A stretch of 64,000 nt of DNA from Plazaster borealis (Eukaryota; Echinodermata; Asteroidea; Forcipulatida; Labidiasteridae). Below the pieces are notes generated by a model that saw only the letters and a program-made list of their open reading frames with translations, had not been told where the DNA came from and searched no databases. Below are positions 51,881-61,425 of this stretch, in pieces. The first letter of the stretch is position 1. Each line of letters begins with the position of its first letter. The position numbers were made by a program, and so were the translations under genes. The stretch is taken from the NCBI GenBank assembly GCA_021014325.1, contig CM037473.1:10619501-10683500 (forward strand), given 5' to 3'.

Positions 51881-52524
51881 GGTCCATCTGTGGCTGTACG
51901 GTCTTGAGAAAGATCTAACATGGAAAGTAAGTAGCCACCCCTTGATATGGGTGAATAAGTCCACCACTAAGTACCCACATTGCCCGCTCCACCTGGGTAA
52001 AGAGACACCCTAGGTGGATGGCTAAACCTTGGGGAGGGGAAGGTTATGTGGGTGTAGTCTCCAATGTAAGCAGGTTTTATTATTAATTTTGTCAAATCCC
52101 GTTTATGATGTTATTCTTTACGGTCCAGAATCAGTTTTCTTACCTTGTCCACCAGAACAATGTTTTGAACCTCAACTTTAACTAGCATGCAGACTGGTAG
52201 ATCAATAGTAGTTCAAATTTTAATTTGTAAAAGTTTAATGGATAACACAAGAGGTTTTGTTTTAGATGTTTTTATGGTAGTATAACCACTCTCAAACAAA
52301 ATTTTATAGATATGTTTAGTTTTACTTCAAAAACACATCTTGTTTAAACAAGAACCTATGTAATCTTTCGCAGGTTTTTTAGAAAATGTTATGAAGAAAA
52401 CTCCTGGCACTTGTCAGTTATGTTTTCAGGCTGTAACAGCATTGGATAGTTTTTATTATTATTCCTAACGATGAAGAATTAATGATGTTATCGTCCCTGA
52501 TTTCCACACTATCTCACTCTCTAG

Positions 52525-52575
52525 GCTTATCTCCTTCTATGCCGATTCTTCTGGAGTCTGTCCCTAATGTGAAAG
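52525..52575 (+). CDS. msi: Candidate cassette exon of the Musashi-like gene with a GC donor
   Basis: A 51-bp open segment follows a convincing acceptor (tttccacactatctcactct, then ctag) and ends at AAAG|gcaagt. That donor is consensus at every position except GC for GT, the usual form of the rare GC-AG intron class. In phase 1 it reads (S or G)-L-S-P-S-M-P-I-L-L-E-S-V-P-N-V-K and leaves one base, so it fits between the 49553 and 56843 exons without changing frame. It has no stop and its length is a multiple of three. No homologue comes to mind, and no transcript evidence is available. It could be a chance match, or an alternative exon used in some tissues. Confidence 0.5.
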
Positions 52576-52679
52576 GCAAGTTCCCGGACAGCTTTCTCAT
52601 TTTCTTGTCAAATTGTCACCCGTAGCAGGTGATTTGCGTCGCTCAACCCAACTATTAGTGGTTCAACATTCACACAAAC

Positions 52680-53430
52680 AATCAATCTTGCACTTATTAC
52701 ATCATTTTTTATCATTTAATATCCGATGAGTATTTATCAATTCTCCAAAGTCATTATCAATCAATCATTGTCTAATTATTTTACTTTATCAATGCTTAAC
52801 CTTTAACGATTGGTCACTCGATCAATATCAATCAGAGTAAATCAATCGGTCGATTAATCATCCCATTATCCTGCACCTTACAAGTATACGTTTTCCAATC
52901 AAGCACTCAAGCAGTTATCCATCCAATCAATCACCCATCAGAGTCGATCAACTTTCAGAGAAATCAGTTTTTAAATTAATCTCACTAATAATCAATTTGT
53001 TTAAATAATGAAACGAGTCAATCATTTTGTAGGTTGTGCTGATGAATTTGACGATCAAAAGATAAAACCTGACTGTTCAAGCTGCCGATCATTTCAATAA
53101 TCAGTTAGTTTTGAATCGAATCACAGGATCCTAGTATACATGCAATCAGTCAGTTGATCATTCTGAACCCTTGAAGTGAAAGGTTTTATCGATCAGTTTA
53201 CATTGTCTTTGTAAATTCCTAATCCAGTGGATTAACCAGCACATCAAGTACACACCCCGAAATTCATGCTCCCCATTTGCACTGACTCATAACACTGATT
53301 CATCCATATCTAATAACCAATCAATTGATTAAGCCGTTCATTCATGGACTGACCAATCAATCAATCAATCAGGAAGTCAATCAACATAATCAATGAGTCT
53401 CACAAGTAACCAATCACTCGAACATGTCAC
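52680..53430. repeat. Degenerate AATC/ATCA-word region
   Basis: About 750 bp is saturated with words such as aatcaatc, gatcaat, caatcaat and tgatca (for example accaatcaatcaatcaatca near 53352), separated by diverged sequence. It looks like an old, heavily mutated tetranucleotide array. It starts about 100 bp after the candidate GC-donor exon. Confidence 0.65.
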
Positions 53431-53839
53431 TCGGTTTCCACTCGACCACTCCTTGGCTGTAACTATTACTCAAAAGCTAGATTGATGTAGAGAGCTTGAC
53501 ATAGCTAGTCAGTACTTGCACATTGTATGATTGGTAGTACTTGGTCAGGCAGTTTTGTATATAGATGTTGCTTATTTTATTATTTTTGTTGTTTGTTTAA
53601 GAAAAGACAAAGCAGGAGTTATTTTTTGTGCTCAAAGAAGAAAGTCGCAGGATTTCTTAGCTGCAATAGGCAACTAGATATATGTAGAACACAAGAAAAA
53701 CGCTGGGATCCTTTGCAAAGACAGCCACACCCTTTTTTTTTGTTCAGATAAAATGTGCTTAGTGATTCACAGTCTTGTTCTAGTGATAAACATGCATGCG
53801 TACAACTTAACATTCCAAATCCGTTTGAAAAACAAAAAA

Positions 53840-53910
53840 CGGGGGCGAAAGAAAAGAAGAAAAAAAAAAAGAAAAAAAAAAGGGAAAAAAAGAAAAAAAA
53901 GAAGGCGAGT
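53840..53910. repeat. Purine-rich (AAAAG)n-like tract
   Basis: About 70 bp of A with scattered G on the + strand. It translates as a Lys/Arg run but is only a low-complexity tract inside an intron. Confidence 0.85.
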
Positions 53911-55620
53911 TAGAAACGAAAGAAGCAGAATCAGGTGGCTGCTTTTCTATGCTCACTAGACTTGTCCGAACAAGTTCTGGTAAAATATATTAGCGGCTGA
54001 GTTTGACATGATGGGCTCAGGAAACATGGTTAAATGTGTGCCTGCAAGAAAATGTGACTTTTTTCTCGGAGAGCAATTTCGTGAGGTAAATTGTCGAATG
54101 TGCTGCAGTGTTCTCATTCTTTTATGAATTTTTTATTTGGTTTTTTTCTTTTGTAAGCTGTTTTTGTTTTTTGCTTTCATAAAAAAGTCTTGTACAGTTC
54201 ATCATACATGTTATTGACCTGGGTTTTTTTTTTTTTTTTGTTTTTTTTTTTTTGCGGAAAGAACAAGCTTATGCCACCACCGAGGGAACTATTCCATCAA
54301 TAAAACATATTGCGTTTCAGATCTCCATGATGCAAGGGATCCATTGACTAAAAGTCCCGACTCCCTATAGGTCAATTAACACGTTACACACAGGAAACCT
54401 TAGCAGATGTTTCTCCTTTGTGTTTGATATTTTTTTCTTGTGGGTAGATTTGCAATTATTTTATACCTGCGATAAATCAGCAGCGTTTTTTTTCTTCTTT
54501 TTCGTTCTCTCTTTGTTGCTTTTGTTGCCGCCGTGAAAGCATGAATCAAGCAAGAGGTTATTATACTGTGCTTGCATTTATCGATGTTTTCTTCAAAAGG
54601 GTTTCCCCTTTAGAGCACAAAGGCTTTGATTGATGTTGGAAAGGATAGACTGAAGGGATGTCTAAGGCGGAGCTTGTGATGTGTTTCACTCAATTAGCAG
54701 TTTGGTTTGCCCCCCGGTATACCCCCAGTCAGTCCTATCTGAGTTTTACCACAGAGTCGATGTTACATACAAAATGTCGTGCAATGGTTTTACTTGCTTG
54801 AATATTTTGATCAGACTCGTGCTTTTCTCATCCGTGCAAGTATTGTTTGTTTTCTTTCAAAAGGGGCGTGCACAAAGAAACATGGTTTCGCTCTTGGTAT
54901 GGGCCCCTCAGGGAAAACTTCAAACTCTTTTATTACCGCAGCTTATAACTATGCTTGAGGAGTATATGGGAATTTGTCTTGTGTTATATAGCCCCTTGTA
55001 TTTTCTAAATACAATCCAAGTTGAGACTAGAATGGCCATATTGTCTGGCCTCTTTTTATAAGAGAACAACTTGTCTCATTGTACATTCCGAAAAGGGATT
55101 GTGACAAAGACGGTCTGATGTCGAGGAGGAAACAAACATTTTCTTTTGCTGTTTTTTTTTCTTTCTTTGTAAATCTGTACATGCAAGCTGAAGTTTCTTG
55201 AGCGTGTTTTGTTCATTTATAATTAGATGGATCAAAAGGTTTTTTTGTAAAATCTTGTTCACTGTGCTAAATATTTAAAAATTTTTTTTTTTTTTTTTTT
55301 TTAATGAGTGTGCATTTTTTTGTTTAAATATATTTATTTATACCATCTTTTTGCTCAGAGTAGATCGGTACCCCTTTTTTGTTCATGTATTGCTAGCTGA
55401 CTATCCCTGTCAGATGAAATATGAAATGCTCAAGCTAAGCACTTATTTGAAAATTGTGTCACCGTTAATAATGTTTTCAATATTACATAGATTTTGATAT
55501 CTCAGGAACTGTGCTTTAACATCAATTGTAATTAATATTCAACATGTTGAAATCATTTTATAGATTAGGTTTGAATCAAGATTCAAATAGATCTTTAGGT
55601 GTTTTAATAATTCTTTTCGG

Positions 55621-55720
55621 TAGACTTGTGACAGTCTCTTCTTTGTCGCAAGGTCAACCTGAAAGAAAAACTTAGACTTGAGACAGTCTCTTCTTTGTCG
55701 CAAGGTCAACGTGAAAAAAA
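55621..55720. repeat. 52-bp tandem duplication
   Basis: Two adjacent copies of a 52-bp segment beginning tagacttgtgacagtctctt and tagacttgagacagtctctt, each containing ctttgtcgcaaggtcaac. They differ at only a few positions, so the duplication is fairly recent. It lies in the intron between 52575 and 56843. Confidence 0.9.
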
Positions 55721-56392
55721 TACATGCTATTAAAACCTTGAGTAACCTACAATTTCAAGAAGTATTGCATTTCAAGAATAAATTATGACTGTAGTTTTTC
55801 CTGGTCATTTTCGCAAAAAAAAAGTCTCATTATATCTATTTCGCGCGAAATTGAAAGTTCCTCAAAACAGTCGTTCAATTTCACTTAATGTGTAAGCAAA
55901 TGTTCACTTGCGTCATGTGATTAATAAAGATAACCGCTCAATGTAAGAATTTATTTGAGCAGCATTCAAATTTGCAGCAGCTTTTCGCAGAAATCTCCAG
56001 TTACACCCACTCTACTAAATTGAATGCCGATTTTTGCATGGCCTAATAAGAACGCCTTAAAAGTTTAATTGAATAGAATGCTGTATAAATTTGGCCTTAA
56101 AGTGAAATTGAAAGACAGTTTCAATTAAAGAGACAAAATTGCTTTAATACGAATACATGAAAGTGAAATAGGCTGCTTTTTCGCCGAAAGTGACTTGGAA
56201 AACTTATATTATCAAATTATTTTGTTTTGTCTGCACTGTCCCCATGTTACAACATGTTGGATTTGTAAATTACAGTGTTATAGGGGCACTACTTTTCTGG
56301 AATTAATAAGGGCTTTAAGCTTTATGCTGAAGGTAAGTGTATTTGCATACAAATTTGTCGGTGACAATTGCAAGCAAAAAGTTTCTTTGCTA

Positions 56393-56731
56393 TTAAAGGG
56401 ACACATTGCCTTCGGATTTGGCGCTATAAAAAGGGTTTGTTATGAAATGAACATGGTTGGAAAGATGTTTTCAAAGTAGAATATAATGATTTACACAAAT
56501 ATCCACCACGTGAACTAACACTGTCGGTAATATTGCGGAGTCAAAATTTTGATTCTCAAAATGCTGGACTGTGTTAGTTCACAAAGTAAAAGGAAAACCA
56601 TACAATTTTGACTGATATTTGTGTGAAACATTGTATTCTACTTTTAGAAGATCTTTCCAACTAAGTTCATTTCATAACAAGCGCTTTGTATAGCCCAAAG
56701 CGCCCAATTCAGAGGCAATGTGTCCCTTTAA
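56393..56731. mobile_element. Long-armed foldback MITE, TTAA-flanked, AGGGACACATTGCC ends
   Basis: A 339-bp element in which nearly the whole left half pairs with the right half: ttaaagggacacattgcctt ... aggcaatgtgtccctttaa at the ends, cgctataaaaagggtttgtt against aacaagcgctttgtatagcc, and gaactaacac against gtgttagttc near the centre. It ends about 110 bp upstream of the 56843 exon. If transcribed it could form a very long hairpin in the pre-mRNA. Confidence 0.92.
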
Positions 56732-56842
56732 TGAATACAGTTGATTTTTTTTCTCCTCTCACTATTATAAATTAAACACCAGTGAATTCATTGACAATAT
56801 TGTTAATAACAGTCTATAATGTTTGTTTTTTTGTTGTTACAG

Positions 56843-56911
56843 GTTACCCAGCAAATTTTGCATTTGGGAGGTCATATCCTGCCTACCCTCCTTTCACCCC
56901 ATACTTTAGTG
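56843..56911 (+). CDS. msi: Musashi-like protein, Tyr/Pro/Gly-rich C-terminal exon
   Basis: This 69-bp exon is in phase 1 at both ends. It encodes GYPANFAFGRSYPAYPPFTP, then YFS, and one base of the next Gly. The order G-Y-P-x-N-F-x-x-x-G-R-x-Y-P-x-x-x-P resembles the vertebrate Musashi segment [20 protein letters not shown], which gives homology support beyond the splice sites. The acceptor is the T-rich gtttttttgttgttacag and the donor is AGTG|gtaagt. This is the low-complexity, aromatic-rich region after the RRMs. In vertebrate Musashi proteins the C-terminal region carries protein-protein interactions such as PABP and GLD2 binding; whether this segment does so is unknown. Confidence 0.88.
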
Positions 56912-58333
56912 GTAAGTCTGACCCTTGACCCCGTTGGGTTTGTGTTGACCCCTCCTGCTGACCTCATGGCACTTACATGAAGTGACTTCAGCATCTTGTA
57001 AACGGTTTGCTTCTCGTTTGAGATGTTTTCTTTTTGTTTACGGGTGGATATATGAGAATCTTTGAGGGTTTTTTCAAATATCCATCCATGAGGTACTTTT
57101 ATATGCAAAGAAATGTCCAGGAATGTCTTCATACTTTTCCTCATAATAGACTCTGCAAGTCTCGCGCGTGCTTGAACATTGGGACCCGTTAAAGTGCGCG
57201 AGTTTGTTTCCTTCACGTGTTAAAGCAATGTACGTGGGACCAAAGTGGTCCCAAAAATGTCCGAATATGCGCGAGACTTGCACGGTCTATGGATGCACAT
57301 GGTAGCAAAAACAAATCCTCTACATCACTGAAAAATTAAGACATTCAATAATGTCTTCTTTATAAATATGATACAAAAATTTCGCTAAACGTCTACCAAC
57401 TAGAAATTGAAGATATTGTTTCCAAGATGCTGGATTCATTGTTTGAGCCATTGCAGTAGGTAACTGCTGTCTTGTGCCGTTTCACCTTTGCATATTACTC
57501 CGCATGGTAATTTGATTTGTTTAGATCCATCAAAGTTTCCTTCCCTCCACCCGATTGGCTCAGAGCATTTGTCAGCCTTAGCAACCATTACCATGGTAGT
57601 TGTGTAGCCAATTAGAATTCATTAATTCTTTTTTGATTTGTAGTGTTTAAGAGAGTAGTTTTAGAAATTTCATTTTTTGTTCATAACAGAGGATTCACAG
57701 TGTTTTTGTAAGCCATTGAAGACTGAGTGAAAAGTGCACACAGAATAGTAAAAAACCAAAACAAACAGCAAAATAACACAGCAAGTTATGCAAAGCACAG
57801 AATTTTGAATGCGTGTCTCTAAAGTTGCCCACGGACGTAGTGCTTTTCTGCTTTGTAGAGCTCCTTTGATAATTTGATTTTTATTTGATCATTTTATTTT
57901 ATTGTTTTATTTTTTTGTGGGGGTTGGAGGTTATAATGTTACTTTTCAGTTGTCTTCAACACAGAGACATCTAATGAAAATAACAGACTTAGGTGTACAG
58001 TGTTTTCTGGTTTTTTTTACCAGAATGGAAAAATCATGGTGATAGAAAGTGATATCATTCTGAACTCAATTGTTTCACAGATTGCCGTCTAAAATTACTG
58101 ACTCTGAAACATTGCTTCTGGCCTAATCTGATTTATTTTTCATCTTCTGGCGACACTCCCTGACTAAAACAATTAGGGCACCACTAACCTTTTTGGTGAT
58201 TGCTAAAGGAAGCCAGTGCTTACTATATAGGAGCTCATTAACTCATCTTGAATTAAATTTTGCGGGACTTCACAACGATAAAAACTCTTTGTTTTTTTCA
58301 AATGGTTTATACAATGCGGATCATACACAGTAC

Positions 58334-58788
58334 TTAAAGGTAGGGTCATTGGTTTTTGTCTTTTTTCCAACGTAATGCTGATTTAAAGGCAAAATTATAA
58401 AGAAAGATACAATAAAAATCACCTGTGAAAGTTTCAGCTGAATACAGTGTCTGCTTGCTGAGAAAACAGCAAAAAAACTGTCACAGTATTTTCACAAGAA
58501 CGTTGAATCAATCAATATTTAGTGAGGTGACAGCGGGTACCAACCGCATCTCTGGCCAAAGCATTCTCAAACGGACACCAACCCTCAAAAATCTGAGAAA
58601 TGATTCATGCATGAATTGCTTCCCACATTCAAAAGTTTTGGGAAAAAGAATTCTCCAAACCATATTACTTCAAAGGGAATCCTTTCTCAAAATAGTTTAT
58701 ACTATCAACAGCTGCAGTGCTTCTCACCAAGTAAGTTTTTACGGTCATTAATTTTTGGAGTATTTACCAATATATGACCCTACCTTTA
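58334..58788. mobile_element. Foldback MITE with AGGTAGGGTCAT ends
   Basis: The left end is ttaaaggtagggtcattggt and the right end, reverse-complemented, is taaaggtagggtcatatatt. The right half, read in reverse, contains actccaaaaattaatgacc and the module with actgcagctgttgatagt that is shared with the element at 41046 and, more distantly, with 7404 and 15642. There is no coding capacity. Confidence 0.85.
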
Positions 58789-58796
58789 CCCTGTGT

Positions 58797-59168
58797 TTAA
58801 AGGTACTGAACACGTTTGGTAATTGTCAAAGACCAGTGTTCTCACTTGGTGTATCCCAACATATGCATAAAATAACAAGCCTGTGAAAATTTGGGCTCAA
58901 TGTCATCGAAGTTGCAAGAAAATGATGAAAGAAAAAACACCCTTGTTGTACAAATTTGTGTGCCTTCAGATAGGAATAAAAACTTCTTGCAAGAAGTTTT
59001 TATTATTTTAGTGAGAAATTACCTCTTTCTCAAAAACTACGTTACTTCAGAGGGAGTCGTTTCCTACAATGCTTTATACTATCAACAGCTCTCCGTTGCT
59101 TGTTACCAAGTAAGTTTTTATGCTAATATTTGTTTTGAGTCATTACCAAACGTGTACGATACCTTTAA
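58797..59168. mobile_element. Foldback MITE, AAGGTACTGAACA ends (copy 3)
   Basis: This is the longest copy of the family at 15642 and 24578, in the same orientation as 24578. It is TTAA-flanked and has the perfect 30-bp central palindrome at 58975-59004. It starts 8 bp after another MITE (58334-58788), so two foldbacks sit side by side within the intron before the last visible exon. Confidence 0.92.
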
Positions 59169-59701
59169 GTGATACATCAATGTTGCTGGTAACCTGAGAG
59201 TGTGGCACAGTTATTCGTATGAAGATATTAGCAAATGTGACTGACATTATGCAGTGAATTTACAGTGTTTGGGCTTTGCATCTATGGCAATGCAATATTT
59301 AGGTCTTAAAGTCTTTGAGCGTTAAGAGTTGTTTAGGTTGCAGATGTTTACCGAGTTGGCTTATGTTCAAAGGTAGTCCCAATTTGGCTTTGCCCTACAT
59401 CACATTTGTGAAGGCTGACGTGGTTATTGTTGGTTTCCAAGAAGTCATGACTGATATTCCTATGTCATTGAGCCGGCATGTTAAAGAGACCAGATTGTTT
59501 ATGCTATGAATGCATATTTGATCACCAAAATGGCTGCTGTGCACTGAAGGTAGTGTGTGTGGTTTTTTAAATTTATTTTTAACGCAATATGTTTGGTAAA
59601 AAAAGTTAGGTGTGTTGACATCAGATTTAGAAACTCAATTGGGAATTACCTTTGGTTTAAAGGGAATGGTGGAGCTATTATATCATCGCGTCGCATATTT
59701 A

Positions 59702-59765
59702 TTGCAAAAACGTTGTATCTCTCTTTTGCAAAAACATTGTATCTCTATTTTGCAAAAACGTCGTT
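59702..59765. repeat. 24-bp tandem repeat, about 2.6 copies
   Basis: The units are ttgcaaaaacgttgtatctc + tctt, ttgcaaaaacattgtatctc + tatt and a partial ttgcaaaaacgtcg. The period equals that of the big minisatellite, but the sequence is unrelated. Confidence 0.85.
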
Positions 59766-60459
59766 TTGAAAATTTCAAACTCGTGCGTAATGTAAGTGCT
59801 TTTTTAAGGATATACAACGCTTATGCTTTGACACGGGGATATGTTTATAAACAAGATCCAGTTGGTCACAGAAGCCCAGGCAATTAAAGCACTTCTTTTT
59901 AGAAACTGAGCAAGCCCTTTACGATGTGTTGTGCATTTTTCTTTCTGCAGCTGTCAAGGGTTGATTTCCTGGATGGCATTTCCTCCCCAACCAAAAAGTT
60001 GTTTTTGTTTCCATGTGGTTGTTTCCTTGAAGAGTGTAACTTTCCTTGATAAAAATGACTTATTCTGTATGTCTGAGTAACCCAAACTTCTGCGATAGAA
60101 ACTGAGTGGTGTTCTTTTTGTGGTAGATTGATGATAAACACATTGGGCAACATATGTTTGGGCAGTGATGGGTGATTTTTCATGGTGTACACTTAGGTGG
60201 CAGTAGGCTTTTAGTTGGTGTGTGCTATCACACACTTGTGTGGAATTATGAAAAGGAGATTTGCCCTGTGAAAACTTGTGGCCCAGAAATCTCCAGCATC
60301 CGTGTTGGTTGTGGAAGTTGTGCTTTACCTTGTTTTTGCAAAATGGATTTTAAGGGTTTCAATTCATGCACAATGCTTGCAATTGTTTTACTGTTGGTTG
60401 AGGGTTTGGCACTGTTGTGTTTCCCCTATGCATCGGTTGGAAATCGTTCTGTCTCCAAG

Positions 60460-60530
60460 TTTCACTGGGCTCTACGCTAGTTTCACTGGGCTCTACGCTA
60501 GTTTCACTGGGCACTAAGCTAGTTTCACAG
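60460..60530. repeat. 21-bp tandem repeat, about 3.4 copies
   Basis: The unit is tttcactgggctctacgcta + g. Copies one and two are identical, the third has two changes (cactaagctag), and a partial fourth (tttcacag) follows. It lies about 800 bp upstream of the 61318 exon. Confidence 0.92.
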
Positions 60531-61317
60531 GCTTAAGTTTACAAAGGTGGGAGGAACTGTAGAAAAACAGTGAATTGAAAGAAGGAAACCATGTTATTTG
60601 ATACATCAGGAAAGGGGGGTTTAATCACAATGGTTTGCCGAACTTGAACTGGAAGTTTTGCTTTGAAATGTTCTCCCCGGTGACTCTTTATGAATAACAC
60701 TGAAGTTTGTTGCATTTGCATGAGATAGTGAAGTGTTACTTCACGTGTGCAATTTGATAACCTTTGGAGCATGCTTTTCATGATGTGGTCTACCATTAAG
60801 GTTTGATAATGGCAGGCAATCAATATAGTATTTCAAAACTATTCAAAGCATAAACCTAAATCCATGGGTATGTATTTTCTTAGTTGGGGTTGACACTTTA
60901 GTTTTTGTTTTTTTGGTGTGTGTGTGGGGGGGGGGGGGTGTCTGAACGTGGAAATCAAGGACTTTAACTAAAGGGTTCCAAGTGGTTTGACAGATAAAGG
61001 ATGTTCTCAGTTCAATTTTGTGTACAAAACCAATGGGGACGTCGCTAAAAAAGAAGAAAACAAGTCTAAACTAAACATTGGGAAAACAAAGAGTAGTCCT
61101 TGATTTACCGGGTCGACATGTGTGTGTGTGGGTTGAGTATTGAGGGCAACTGACAAAATGTATAACAAAGGTCGGCTAGGTCCACTGAGTGGGCTGTTTT
61201 GGCTATGGTTGTTAGATGCAGTGGTTTATGTATAGCCACAGCTGAAGTCGGCCATATTTTGTGTGCACCTTTTCAACCTTGTACTGTATGTCCGTGCATA
61301 CCACTACTCATGCCCAG

Positions 61318-61425
61318 GGTATAGTGGGGCAATGCCAGCCTTTACCCCCGGACACCAACGAGGGTCGGCAGGTCGAGGGCGCTCTCCTGGACGTGGTGGC
61401 TATGCAAACTACCACAGCACACCAG
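61318..61425 (+). CDS. msi: Musashi-like protein, Gly/Arg-rich C-terminal exon
   Basis: This 108-bp exon is in phase 1 at both ends. It reads GYSGAMPAFTPGHQRGSAGR, then GRSPGRGGYANYHSTP and one base. It follows smoothly from the Y-F-S|G end of the previous exon. It contains a short Arg/Gly patch (R-G-S-A-G-R-G-R-S-P-G-R-G-G), a composition common in RNA-binding proteins and sometimes methylated on Arg. The acceptor is catacc...actcatgcccag and the donor is CCAG|gtaact. No stop codon is reached, so at least one more coding exon lies beyond 64000 or is unrecognised in the last 2.6 kb. Confidence 0.82.

Noticed and set aside
50296..51921. 541-codon - strand frame of G-F-P-R-x-I repeats as a protein-coding gene
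   Set aside because: The + strand is open over the same array for 498 codons. Both follow from a 24-bp unit lacking stops in those frames. It lies within the intron of a gene on the other strand, and the short non-repeat ends show no domain.
53827..53918. Lys/Arg-rich peptide as a nuclear localisation exon
   Set aside because: It is a simple A/G tract with no splice sites in the right phase.
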